Positions 49,998 through 57,934 of a stretch of DNA of 64,000 nt are shown piece after piece. The DNA comes from Haloarcula rubra (GTDB lineage Archaea; Halobacteriota; Halobacteria; Halobacteriales; Haloarculaceae), in NCBI RefSeq assembly GCF_019599465.1, contig NZ_RKLR01000001.1:1-64000 (forward strand), written 5' to 3'. Each line of letters starts with the position of its first letter. Positions within the stretch are counted from its first letter, which is position 1. The position numbers and the translations under genes are program-made. The notes under the pieces were generated by a model. It worked only from the letters and a program-made list of their open reading frames with translations. It searched no databases and was not told the DNA's origin.

Positions 49998-51393
49998 CGG
50001 AGTCACCTCCGTCGGTCTCTACGGGCGGGTCGTCGGGCCCGCCGTCGGCGGCCACACCCTGCTCGTCGGCCGGGGTCTCGCCGTCGCCGTCCCGGAGCAG
50101 GAGGTAGGTCAGACCACCGAAGAGCGGCGGGACGAGCAACAGCGCGGCTTGTAGGATTGGGTTGACGACGCCGGTGGTCGTTCCCAGCACCTGGTCGGCG
50201 AGGATGTTGTTCATCCCGGCGATGGAGGCTATCATGACGAAGGCGACGGCGGCGACGCCGACGCCGGTCTGCCACGGCCGCCGAAGCGGGTCGACGGTGA
50301 AGTGGGTCGGTTCGGGCGTCCGGTCGATGAACGGCCAGAGGGCGACGGCACCGAACACCAGTCCGGGGAGGACGATGCCGCCGATGAACTCGCCGCTGAC
50401 GTGGACGGGGCCGACGCTGAAACTCGCCCACGTCGGCAAGAGCTTCAGGAACCCGTACACCCACATCAGGAACCAATCGGGCATGATGAGTTCGGGCGTG
50501 CTCGCGGGGTCGTTCGGCCCGTAGTGAGCGATGTTGTGGACCGGGAGGAGGCCCGCGAGCGCCGACAGCGTCGCCGCCGTCAGGAAGAACACGACGGCGG
50601 AGACGGCGGCCTGATTCGGGAAGGCGGGCAGGCCGACGATGACGCTGTCGTCGTCCTCGTCGACGGTCTGCTCGCCCATCGTCAGGTCGTCGTCCCGCGG
50701 TGCTTCGGTGTGTTTCTGGCGTATCAGGATGGCCATGTGGACGGCTAATCCGACGGCGATGGCCGCCGGGATGACGAGGACGTGCAGGAAGTACAGGCGC
50801 GGAATCGTCGCGCTACTCGGGAACTCGCCGCCGAATATCACCTGCCCGAAGAAGTCCCCGACCAGCGGCACCGAGATAGTGAGGTTGTAGCCGATGCTGG
50901 TCGCGGTGGCGGCGAACTCGTCGAACGGGAGCGCGTAGCCCGTGTACGCCGCGCCCATCGCCAGCGCCGCGAGTCCCGTGCCGACTATCCAGTTCGGTTC
51001 CCGCGGGTTGCGGTACGCCCCGGTGAAGAACACCCGTAACATGTGCAACCCGATGGAGGCCACGAACAGGTGGGCCGCCCAGTGGTGGAGGCGGCGGATG
51101 AACATCCCGAAGGGGACGTCGTAGGTGATGTGCAGCACCGAGACGAACGCTTCGGGCATCTCCTCGCCCTGGAACTTCTGGACGCTGCCGTCGTACTCGA
51201 CGTCGGACGTGGAGGGTTCGAAGAAGAACCCGAGGAAGACGCCCGAGAGGACCAGCAGGAGGAAACAGAACAGCGCCACCTCCCCGAGCAGGAACGAGTC
51301 CTCGGCCGGGAACGCCTTCCCGAGGAACGTCTGTGCGTCCTCGACGTCCAGACGCGTGTCGAACCAGTCGTAGAGCTCTCTCGCGCGAGACAT
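49990..51393 (-). CDS. narC: Cytochrome b of the nar cluster
   Basis: The 467-residue protein has about nine membrane helices and resembles a fused cytochrome b/b6-subunit IV. Haem ligands are seen in [26 protein letters not shown] and in [22 protein letters not shown]. The quinol-site-like [16 protein letters not shown] comes in the C-terminal half. It would take electrons from menaquinol and pass them through the Rieske protein to the reductase. It follows narB at once (adjacent codons). Confidence 0.92.
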   Translation of the reverse strand: MSRARELYDWFDTRLDVEDAQTFLGKAFPAEDSFLLGEVALFCFLLLVLSGVFLGFFFEPSTSDVEYDGSVQKFQGEEMPEAFVSVLHITYDVPFGMFIRRLHHWAAHLFVASIGLHMLRVFFTGAYRNPREPNWIVGTGLAALAMGAAYTGYALPFDEFAATATSIGYNLTISVPLVGDFFGQVIFGGEFPSSATIPRLYFLHVLVIPAAIAVGLAVHMAILIRQKHTEAPRDDDLTMGEQTVDEDDDSVIVGLPAFPNQAAVSAVVFFLTAATLSALAGLLPVHNIAHYGPNDPASTPELIMPDWFLMWVYGFLKLLPTWASFSVGPVHVSGEFIGGIVLPGLVFGAVALWPFIDRTPEPTHFTVDPLRRPWQTGVGVAAVAFVMIASIAGMNNILADQVLGTTTGVVNPILQAALLLVPPLFGGLTYLLLRDGDGETPADEQGVAADGGPDDPPVETDGGDSDD

Positions 51394-52044
51394 TCACCCA
51401 CCTCCGGGGCCGATGGGGCCCTCGAAGTCGCCGGTGGCGACGAGGAAGCCGTCGCTCGTGACGGTGATTGGCAGTTGTGGGAGCGGCCGTCCCGGCGGGC
51501 CGTCGGTCACCGCGGCGCCCTGCAACGGGTCGAACTTCCCGAAGTGACACGGGCAGACGAGCAGGTTGCCGTCCTCGTTGGCGACCATGCACCCGGCGTG
51601 AGTGCACACCTTCGAGAACGCGGCGTACCCGCTGACGGTGTACCCCATCTCGATGTCGCCGCCGTACTCGGACTCGGGGTAGCGCACCAACAGCGTGGGC
51701 GCGTCCTCGATGCCGGGCCGTGGCTCCGGGAAGACGGTCATCTTCTCGCCCTCCGAGAGTCGGTTCTCGCGGATGCGCTCGCCCTCGCTGTCGACGAGAT
51801 GGACGCCGTCGGAGTAGACGGGGCCCTCGTAACTGCGCTCGAACACCTGCGTGGTGCTGGCGAGCGGAGCCGTGAGGCTGGCGACGGCGGTCAGGCCGCC
51901 GACGCTGGCGAGGAACTTCGCGAAGTCCCGGCGGCGCAGTTCCGCCCGCGCGTCGCCGTACAGCGTCGGCGACACGGCGGGGGCGTCGCTACACGGACAG
52001 TCGTCGGCGTCGTCGCTGTCGTCGTCCGGTTTCGGGTAGTCCAT
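51394..52044 (-). CDS. narB: Rieske 2Fe-2S protein of the nar cluster
   Basis: The 216-residue protein has a twin-arginine-type leader (RRRDFAKFLASVGGLTAVASL at about 37-57) and the Rieske motifs CTHAGC (C147, H149, with C152) and CPCHFGKFD (C164, C166, H167), which place two cysteine and two histidine ligands and a disulphide pair. The unusual N-terminus with a CPC motif in an aspartate-rich stretch is in the cytoplasmic arm. Together with narC it forms a bc-like electron path. It follows narA by 3 bases. Confidence 0.93.
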   Translation of the reverse strand: MDYPKPDDDSDDADDCPCSDAPAVSPTLYGDARAELRRRDFAKFLASVGGLTAVASLTAPLASTTQVFERSYEGPVYSDGVHLVDSEGERIRENRLSEGEKMTVFPEPRPGIEDAPTLLVRYPESEYGGDIEMGYTVSGYAAFSKVCTHAGCMVANEDGNLLVCPCHFGKFDPLQGAAVTDGPPGRPLPQLPITVTSDGFLVATGDFEGPIGPGGG

Positions 52045-52047
52045 GGG

Positions 52048-52620
52048 TCAGTGCCCCCTGAGTTCGGCGACTTCGATGTGTGGCATGAACCAGGCGTAGT
52101 ACGCGACGGTCGAGAGCGCCAGCGAGACGAACATCCCCGTGGCGTAGAGGCCGAAGTACTGCGTCCGCGCCAGCGTGAGGTACTCGCCGGTGAACAGCGC
52201 CGCGAACACGATAGCGAGTACCGTCAGGCCGCCCATCGCCACGAGGCCCTCGATGGCGTCCGAGGCGTCGTGGTACTCGACGACCCAGCGCGTCTCGGTG
52301 TCGAGCCACGGGAGCGAGACAGTGCCCCCGTCGGCCACCGTCTCGGCGTCGTCCGGGGGCCGCACCGCCCGGTTCATGAACTGGTGGACGGCCGCCAGGA
52401 CGCCGACGAGGGCGAACAGCGCCACCCAGACGATGACGCCCACCTGACTGGGTGAGAGTTTGTTCGGGGTGTCGACGAACCCCTGCAGCGGCCGCTGTTC
52501 GGTGACGCTCTCGTCGATGGCTATCTCTTCGGACGGTGGCTCCCCGTGGAGGGCGACGAACCACATCGGGAGCAGTACCGCCGTTATCAGCAGGCCGATG
52601 AGTATCGTGTTGCGTCTCAT
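52048..52620 (-). CDS. narA: First nar-cluster gene, membrane protein
   Basis: The 190-residue protein has an N-terminal membrane segment (ILIGLLITAVLLPMWFVAL), another at LSPSQVGVIVWVALFALVGVLAAV, and two further near VAMGGLTVLAIVFAALF and YATGMFVSLALSTVAYYAWF. No cofactor motif is visible, although a histidine follows one segment (VHQFMNR). It is the first gene after the divergent narO promoter. ATG 52620 is chosen over GTG 52635. The name follows gene order in described haloarchaeal clusters (narABCGHJ). Confidence 0.7.
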   Translation of the reverse strand: MRRNTILIGLLITAVLLPMWFVALHGEPPSEEIAIDESVTEQRPLQGFVDTPNKLSPSQVGVIVWVALFALVGVLAAVHQFMNRAVRPPDDAETVADGGTVSLPWLDTETRWVVEYHDASDAIEGLVAMGGLTVLAIVFAALFTGEYLTLARTQYFGLYATGMFVSLALSTVAYYAWFMPHIEVAELRGH

Positions 52621-52721
52621 GGTTGCGGTCCACACTCACCCGGCGGAGGCCGGACGAGTGGTTCGCGTGTTCGGCCATTCACGAACCATCTCCCTGAACC
52701 ACGAGCCAGACATCTTAGGTG

Positions 52722-52728
52722 CTTTATC
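52722..52728 (-). promoter_or_regulatory. TATA-like element of the nar operon
   Basis: On the minus strand this reads GATAAAG. It lies about 100 bp upstream of the narA ATG and 16 bp from the CGAA palindrome, suggesting a transcript with a leader of about 80 bases. Confidence 0.4.
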
Positions 52729-52743
52729 AGGGCTCTTGTACCA

Positions 52744-52755
52744 CGAACATATTCG
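52744..52755. promoter_or_regulatory. CGAA-N4-TTCG palindrome between narA and narO
   Basis: CGAACATATTCG has the outer CGAA/TTCG pairing. It lies between the two divergent TATA elements, next to both. From memory, targets of the haloarchaeal regulator NarO carry a CGAAC-type inverted repeat. That makes this the likely NarO operator for both directions, but a binding test is lacking. Confidence 0.5.
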
Positions 52756-52763
52756 GGGTCAGC

Positions 52764-52768
52764 TATAA
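52764..52768 (+). promoter_or_regulatory. TATA box of narO
   Basis: TATAA is 27-31 bp upstream of ATG 52795. It predicts a leaderless narO transcript and lies about 8 bp after the CGAA palindrome. Confidence 0.6.
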
Positions 52769-52794
52769 CCGGGCCATCGGGCGAATTCGACCGT

Positions 52795-53451
52795 ATGCCC
52801 GACCGTGTCCTCGCCGAAGTGGAAGTGTTCGCCCCGCGGTCGTGTTACGTCGCTCCCAACGCCGACGACGAGTGGCACGTCACCGAAGTCTCGCGGAGCG
52901 CGCTCGGTGGTGCGGACGGGGAAGTGGTCGAAGAGTTCACGCTGGCGGGCGAGGACGCCGGGACGCCGCCCGCCGAGTCGAACGACGCCGTCGAAGCGGT
53001 GTTCGCCTACGACCACGAACGCGTCTACCGGTTCGCTCGCCCGGCCGACCAGGGGTGCGTCTGCGAACGCATCGAGAGCGCCGGGTGTGTGGTACAGTCG
53101 GTCGACGCCGACGAGGATTCGATGGTCGTCACGTTCCTCGTCGAAGACATCGCGACGCTCCGCGCGGTCGTCGAGGACCTGCGGGACGAGGGCGACAGTA
53201 TCAATCTCCGCCGACTCGTCGAGAGCGCCGAGAGCGACGGTGGCGGCCGGCCGGCGGTGCTCGACCGTGATACCCTGACGGACCGGCAGAACGAGGTACT
53301 GGAACGGGCCTACGAGATGGGGTACTTCGAGCATCCACGGGACGCGACCGCGGGCGAGGTGGCCGACGCCCTTGGCATCGCCACGACGACGTTCACCGAA
53401 CATCTGGCCGCCGCCCAGCGGAAACTGTTGGACGACTTGCTCGGGGCCTGA
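52795..53451 (+). CDS. narO: Regulator of nitrate respiration, NarO (Bat-type HTH)
   Basis: The 218-residue protein ends in the bacterio-opsin activator HTH: LTDRQNEVLERAYEMGYFEHPRDATAGEVADALGIATTTFTEHLAAAQRKLLDDLL. The N-terminal half holds cysteines C17, C88, C90 and C98, a C-xn-C-x-C-x7-C pattern that I recall for Haloferax volcanii NarO, where it activates nar, nir and related genes under oxygen-poor conditions. The cysteines may hold an oxygen-sensitive Fe-S cluster. It is divergent from the nar operon, and the start is fixed by a TATAA box at 52764. Confidence 0.85.
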   Translation: MPDRVLAEVEVFAPRSCYVAPNADDEWHVTEVSRSALGGADGEVVEEFTLAGEDAGTPPAESNDAVEAVFAYDHERVYRFARPADQGCVCERIESAGCVVQSVDADEDSMVVTFLVEDIATLRAVVEDLRDEGDSINLRRLVESAESDGGGRPAVLDRDTLTDRQNEVLERAYEMGYFEHPRDATAGEVADALGIATTTFTEHLAAAQRKLLDDLLGA

Positions 53452-53489
53452 CCCCGACCGTTTACTGCCGCCGAGCGAGTGATACGGGT

Positions 53490-54044
53490 ATGGACCACGA
53501 CGCGGACGGACACGACGAGGAGCATCAGCACCACGGCAACGGGGACGACCACGACGACCACCACGCACACGACGCGGAGGCCGTCGCCTTCGCGGTGGTG
53601 ACCGTCTCCTCCTCGCGGACGCTGGACGAGGACCCCGGTGGCGACGCCATCGAGTCGGCCCTCGAAGCGGCGGGCCACGACGTCGTCGACCGGTCGCTCG
53701 TGGCCGACGACGCGGCGGCCATCGCCGACGCCGTCGCCGCGGCCATGGACGACGGTGCCGACGTGGTGGTGACGACAGGTGGGACGGGACTGACCGACGA
53801 CGACGTGACTGTCGCTGCCGTCGGTGCGCTGTTCGACCGCGAGATTCCCGGGTTCGGCGAACTGTTCCGGTGGCTCTCCTACGAGGAAGTCGGGCCGATG
53901 GCGATGGCGTCGCGGGCGACGGCCGGCGTCGTCGACGACCGACTGGTGTTCTGTCTCCCCGGCAGCGAGAACGCCGCTCGGATGGGGAGCGAGGAGCTAA
54001 TCGCGCCCGCCGTGGGTCACCTCCTCGGACTCGTCAGGCGCTGA
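53490..54044 (+). CDS. moaB: Molybdenum cofactor protein MoaB with His-rich tail
   Basis: The 184-residue protein is a MoaB/MogA adenylyltransferase of molybdopterin synthesis. The core runs from about residue 32, with TVSSSRTLDEDPGGDAI, the TTGGTGLTDDDVTVAAV motif and the later FCLPGSENAARMG. The first 30 residues are a histidine/aspartate-rich tail (HDEEHQHHGNGDDHDDHH) which may store or deliver metal. It lies 38 bases after narO on the same strand, which fits a need for cofactor when NarG is made. Confidence 0.9.
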   Translation: MDHDADGHDEEHQHHGNGDDHDDHHAHDAEAVAFAVVTVSSSRTLDEDPGGDAIESALEAAGHDVVDRSLVADDAAAIADAVAAAMDDGADVVVTTGGTGLTDDDVTVAAVGALFDREIPGFGELFRWLSYEEVGPMAMASRATAGVVDDRLVFCLPGSENAARMGSEELIAPAVGHLLGLVRR

Positions 54045-54092
54045 CCGTCGCAGACCCGCACGGTTTTGGGCGGCGTCGCGCTATCGTTGAGT

Positions 54093-54572
54093 ATGCCCGA
54101 CGAGTTCACACACGTCGACGAGGACGGGGATGCACAGATGGTCGACGTCGGCGAGAAGGCCGACAGCCAGCGCCGCGCGGTCGCGCGCGGCGAGATTCGC
54201 CTCTCGGAGAGCACGCTCGACGCCATCGCCGCCGACGAGGTGGAGAAAGGCGACGTGCTGACGACGGCCCGTATCGGCGCGATTCAGGCCGTCAAACACA
54301 CGTGGGAGACGATTCCGATGTGTCACCAGATTCCCATCACGAACGTCGAGACGGGGTTCGAGGTGGGCGAGGAGGGTGTCGAACTGACCGTCGCCGTCGA
54401 GACGGTGGGCAAGACCGGCTGTGAGATGGAGGCCCTAGAGGGCGTGACGACGGGTCTGAACGTCGTCTGGGACATGGTGAAAGCCAACGAGAAAGACGCG
54501 GACGGCGAGTACCCGACCGCCGCTATCGAGGACGTGCGCGTCGTCGAGAAGTCGGTCGAGCGGGCCGAGTGA
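54093..54572 (+). CDS. moaC: Cyclic pyranopterin monophosphate synthase
   Basis: The 159-residue enzyme converts the MoaA product to cyclic pyranopterin. Motifs are FTHVDEDGDAQMVDVGEK at the start, KHTWETIPMCHQIPI near 70-84, and the KTGCEMEALEGVTTGLNVVWDMVK block near 110-135 with the active-site Lys/Asp residues. It follows moaB with a gap of about 48 bases. Its product feeds molybdopterin synthesis with MoaE of the next cofactor gene. Confidence 0.95.
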   Translation: MPDEFTHVDEDGDAQMVDVGEKADSQRRAVARGEIRLSESTLDAIAADEVEKGDVLTTARIGAIQAVKHTWETIPMCHQIPITNVETGFEVGEEGVELTVAVETVGKTGCEMEALEGVTTGLNVVWDMVKANEKDADGEYPTAAIEDVRVVEKSVERAE

Positions 54573-54573
54573 G

Positions 54574-55170
54574 TTACGCGTCGGTCGCGTTGCCGCCGGT
54601 CGTCGTCTCGTCGGTGTAGCGCACCTCGGTCTCCGAGGCGACGGGCTGGATGATGTAGCCAGTGTTACCCTTCTTGACGGGCGTGAAGTCGGCGACGAAG
54701 TGGGTCCGCTCGTCCGCCCGTATCTCGAACGACTGGTTGAACTTCAGTGGTGCCTCACCGGGCGTCGTCACGTTCGCGTCGCTGCCGTCGGAGAGCGTAC
54801 CCTCGACGCCGGTGACGTCGAGCTGTAGGAACTCGTACTCGCCCGTCTCGACGGACTCCTCGCCGACGAGTTGGGACTTCTCGCCCTGCAGTTCCGTCAG
54901 GTCGGCCTCCTGTGGCTCGTCGAACTCGACGTACTCACGGCCGTCGTCCTCGCCGTCACCGGTCGACGTGTCCGTCGTCTCCTCGCTCGCTGGCTTGACC
55001 CACAGGCCGGCCATGGTGACGACACAGGAGTCGAAGTCGCCGATGTCGCCGGGTTGGTCGCTGACGCTCGTCGCGAGCGTGCCGGTCGCCGTTCCGCCGC
55101 CGGAACAGCCAGCCAGCAAGCCAGTCGCGAGGAGCGTCCCAGTACCACTCAGGTAGGTTCGTCGGTCCAT
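54574..55170 (-). CDS. DUF4382 lipoprotein
   Basis: The 198-residue protein has a lipobox-type leader (RRTYLSGTGTLLATGLLAGCSGG, cysteine near 22) with a twin-arginine-like start, so it is probably a Tat-exported lipoprotein. The mature part has DUF4382 features: GTLATSVSDQPGDIGDFDSCVVTMAGLWVKP, then LTELQGEKSQLVGEESVETGEYEFLQLDVTGVEG, and ADFTPVKKGNTGYIIQPVAS. The family is extracytoplasmic with no fixed role. It lies between moaC and mobB-moaE but in the opposite orientation. Confidence 0.85.
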   Translation of the reverse strand: MDRRTYLSGTGTLLATGLLAGCSGGGTATGTLATSVSDQPGDIGDFDSCVVTMAGLWVKPASEETTDTSTGDGEDDGREYVEFDEPQEADLTELQGEKSQLVGEESVETGEYEFLQLDVTGVEGTLSDGSDANVTTPGEAPLKFNQSFEIRADERTHFVADFTPVKKGNTGYIIQPVASETEVRYTDETTTGGNATDA

Positions 55171-55333
55171 ACGCTAGTGTCTGGAGTCCCCAGTATCGGG
55201 CTGGTGGCCAACTAGTAAGGTGTGGTTCGGAGTGACTCGGTGGCGTGTCGCGGTCGCGTCTGACCCGACGGTCGAGGGAAGACCGGTGTAACCATCGGAA
55301 ACACATAGGTGGCCGCCGTCACAACGTGTATCC

Positions 55334-56167
55334 ATGCACGTCCTCGGTATCGCCGGCCACTCGGACACCGGCAAGACGACGCTGGTCGAGCGACTCGTAG
55401 AGCGCTGTTCGGCGTCCGGGTCGGTCGCGACGGTCAAGCACTGTACCCATTCGCCCGACGTCGACACGGACGGGAAAGATTCCGCGCGACACCGCGACGC
55501 AGGCGCGAGCCAGACGGTCGCAGTGACCGACGACGGCGAGTGGTTCGCGACCGGCGACGCCCACACGCTGACCGACACGCTCGACGGCCTCGCACCGGAC
55601 TACGACTACGCCTTCGTCGAGGGGTTCGGCGACGCGGCGATTCCGAAAGTCGTCCTCGGCGACCGGGAGGCGGCCGACCCGGTCCTCCACCGGGCCGAGA
55701 GCGGCGAGCAGACGGACGTCGACGCCGTCCTCGACGCCCTCCACGAGCGAGACCCGTACGTCACGCTCGAAACGCTCGTCGAGGAGGTCAAGCGCTCGCC
55801 CGACGAGGACCGAGCGGGTGCCATCGCGACGTTCACGGGCCGCGTCCGCGCGAAGGAGAGCGCGGACGACCGGCCCACGGAGTTTCTGGAGTTCGAACGC
55901 TACGACGAGGTGGCCGCCCAGCGGATGGCCGAGTTACGGACGGACCTCGAAGCCCGCGACGGCGTCCACGCGGTCCGCTTGCACCACAAGACCGGCGTGG
56001 TCGACGCGGGCGAGGACATCGTCTTCGTGGTGATTCTCGCGGGCCACCGCGGCGAGGCGTTCCGGGCCGTCGAGGACGGCATCAACCGCCTCAAGGAGGA
56101 AGTACCGCTGTTCAAGAAGGAAGTGACCGTGGACGACGAGTTCTGGGCCCACGAGCGGGACTGCTAG
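55334..56167 (+). CDS. MobB-MoaE fusion protein
   Basis: The 277-residue protein joins an N-terminal MobB-type GTPase (P-loop GHSDTGKTT at 8-16, YDYAFVEGFGDAAIPKVVLG) to a C-terminal MoaE domain from about residue 155 (AIATFTGRVRAKESADD, HKTGVVDAGEDIVFVVILAGHRGEAFRAVEDGINRLKEEVPLFKKEV). MoaE is the large subunit of molybdopterin synthase and the lysine of the FKKE stretch would act in catalysis. MobB aids GMP addition to the cofactor. Fusion of the two is found in haloarchaea. A MoaD partner is not in the window. Confidence 0.9.
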   Translation: MHVLGIAGHSDTGKTTLVERLVERCSASGSVATVKHCTHSPDVDTDGKDSARHRDAGASQTVAVTDDGEWFATGDAHTLTDTLDGLAPDYDYAFVEGFGDAAIPKVVLGDREAADPVLHRAESGEQTDVDAVLDALHERDPYVTLETLVEEVKRSPDEDRAGAIATFTGRVRAKESADDRPTEFLEFERYDEVAAQRMAELRTDLEARDGVHAVRLHHKTGVVDAGEDIVFVVILAGHRGEAFRAVEDGINRLKEEVPLFKKEVTVDDEFWAHERDC

Positions 56168-56964
56168 CGCCACGGCGTCGCCCGCAGTCCGTGGACCACG
56201 AGCAGGGTCCCCAGCGCGACGCTCAACAGGACCACGGCGACCGGGAGCGCCGCGTCGAGGCCGCTAGAGATAAACGACGCCCAAATCTGGACCGGCAGAG
56301 TCCGTGGGTAGTACGCGAGCATCATCGTCGCGCCGAACTCGCCCATAGCGCGAGCGAACGTGAGGACGAGACCGGCGAGGATGCCCGGTTTGGCGAGCGG
56401 AATCGTCACCGAACGCATCGTCTCGGGCCAACTGCGGCCGAGCGAGCGGGCGGCCTCCTCGAAGTGACTGTCGACGCCGTCGAAGGCCGCCTTCACCGTG
56501 ACGACGAAGAACGGCGCGGCGACGAACGTCTGGGCCGCGACGACGCCGACCAGCGAGCGCGTCAGGCGGAGGTCGGTGAGGCCGCCCAGCCCCTCCGGTC
56601 CGACGACGGTCAGGAGGAGCATCCCGCTGACGACCGGTGGCAGGACGAGGGGGAGGACCACGACGCCCAGCGCCACCGTGGCGAGGACGTGGTCGCTCCG
56701 CGAGAGCCAGTAGGCCAGCGGGAGGCCGAAGACGAACGCCAGCGTCGTACTCGACAGCGCCGCGAGCAGGGAGGTGGTCGCGGCGTCGACGACGTAGCCG
56801 GAGGCGAGATCCGCCAGCGCCGTCGGGGAGTACGTGACGACGAGGACGGCCACCGGGACCACGAAGTACAGCAGCAGGACGGCACCGAGAACCGGCACCA
56901 GATGCCGGAGTTCGAGCGCGCCGTTCCGCGTGACCGTCTCAGCCTCGGAGACCGTTCGGGACAT
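56164..56964 (-). CDS. ABC transporter permease, molybdate/tungstate type
   Basis: The 266-residue membrane protein has about six helices and the EAA loop EEAARSLGRSWPETMRSVTIPLAKPGILAGLVLTFARAMGEFGAT, as in WtpB/ModB. It follows the substrate-binding protein gene, overlapping its 3' end by 26 bases, and overlaps the end of the convergent mobB-moaE gene by 4 bases. No ATP-binding subunit is coded nearby, so it must pair with one from elsewhere. Confidence 0.87.
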   Translation of the reverse strand: MSRTVSEAETVTRNGALELRHLVPVLGAVLLLYFVVPVAVLVVTYSPTALADLASGYVVDAATTSLLAALSSTTLAFVFGLPLAYWLSRSDHVLATVALGVVVLPLVLPPVVSGMLLLTVVGPEGLGGLTDLRLTRSLVGVVAAQTFVAAPFFVVTVKAAFDGVDSHFEEAARSLGRSWPETMRSVTIPLAKPGILAGLVLTFARAMGEFGATMMLAYYPRTLPVQIWASFISSGLDAALPVAVVLLSVALGTLLVVHGLRATPWR

Positions 56965-57823
56965 CGCCCTCCATGCGTGGGTACTGGTCGCGGACGAGGA
57001 ACCCGTGGTCACGGAGCCACGCGCCCGCGAGTAGCGTCTCGAACACCCGTCTCGTCTCCGCGTCGTCGGCCCGGCGCGTCGCGGCGTACTCGATGGGCGC
57101 GCCGCGGGCGACGGTCCCGTCGGGGAGTTCGTACTGGACGTCGGCGTAGCTGTCGGCGTAGGCCGGGTCGCCGAGGTTGACCGCCGGCGGCAGTTCGCGG
57201 AAGGGGTAGTCGCGCTCGACGGCCATGCTCCGGTAGACGAACGCGGCGTCGATGCTCCCCGTCTCGAACTGCGCCAGCAGTTGCGTCTCGGGGTAACGCT
57301 GGTCCGGCGACAGCACCGACGCCGCGAAGCCCGGGTCGTCACGCCGTCGAGCGGCCAGTTCGAGCGCGAAGATGGTCCGGTAGCCCAGCGGGTCCAGGTC
57401 CGGGTCGGTCCGACCCAGCGAGACGTCCGCCCGGCCCAGCGGCGCCGTCCACGACTCCGCCTCGGCGACGCGACGGCCGCCGGGCGTCTCGGGGTTGTAC
57501 GCCAGCACGAGTTCGTTGCTCGCCACGATGGCGTACCACGGCGCCGACAGCAACCGCTCGAACAGTTCGGGGTCCGCGAGCGCCAGCACGTGCGGGTCCC
57601 GCTTCCCGTCGGCGACCAACCGCGCGGCGTGGACGGAGCCGTGCGCTTCGACGGCCAGTTCTGGGCGCGTCGTCGTCTGGAGCGTCTCGCTCGCGGCGGC
57701 CTGCAGACTGCCGGCCACGAGCGCTCGGACGCGCGACTGCCCGACGGCGCCACAGCCCGCGATACCGGCGGCGACACCGCTCCCGAGCAGGCCGAGGAAG
57801 CGCCGCCGATGGCAGGCCGTCAT
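56939..57823 (-). CDS. Substrate-binding lipoprotein for molybdate/tungstate
   Basis: The 294-residue protein has a leader with a Tat-like RRRFLG and a lipobox GIAGCGAVG (cysteine near 24), so it is an anchored binding protein. The mature part matches the WtpA/ModA type: ALVAGSLQAAASETLQ, VEAHGSVHAARLVADGKRDPHVLALADPELFERLL, YAIVASNELVLAYNPE and IFALELAARRRDD. The substrate is probably molybdate or tungstate, fitting the cofactor genes nearby. It overlaps the permease gene on its 3' side. Confidence 0.86.
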   Translation of the reverse strand: MTACHRRRFLGLLGSGVAAGIAGCGAVGQSRVRALVAGSLQAAASETLQTTTRPELAVEAHGSVHAARLVADGKRDPHVLALADPELFERLLSAPWYAIVASNELVLAYNPETPGGRRVAEAESWTAPLGRADVSLGRTDPDLDPLGYRTIFALELAARRRDDPGFAASVLSPDQRYPETQLLAQFETGSIDAAFVYRSMAVERDYPFRELPPAVNLGDPAYADSYADVQYELPDGTVARGAPIEYAATRRADDAETRRVFETLLAGAWLRDHGFLVRDQYPRMEGDVPNGLRG

Positions 57824-57904
57824 CGTTCCGTGCTTCGGCGTTCGGCCACTTGCTTGTTCGGATGGGTACCAACAATTGGCGGTGTTTTATGCCGACGGTA
57901 GTTT

Positions 57905-57931
57905 TATAACTAAGTGATATAACTAGGTTAT
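57905..57931 (+). promoter_or_regulatory. thiC promoter with repeated ATAAC motif
   Basis: TATAACTA occurs at 57905-57912 and again at 57918-57925. The first is 23-30 bp upstream of ATG 57935 and is a likely TATA box. The second forms an inverted repeat ATAAC-TAG-GTTAT (57919-57931) that overlaps the likely transcription start. This arrangement suggests an operator or regulator site. Confidence 0.5.
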
Positions 57932-57934
57932 CCG

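Noticed and set aside
55174-55578. Minus-strand frame before the MobB-MoaE gene
   Set aside because: It is antisense to the start of mobB-moaE and crosses the promoter region of the DUF4382 lipoprotein gene; no family features.
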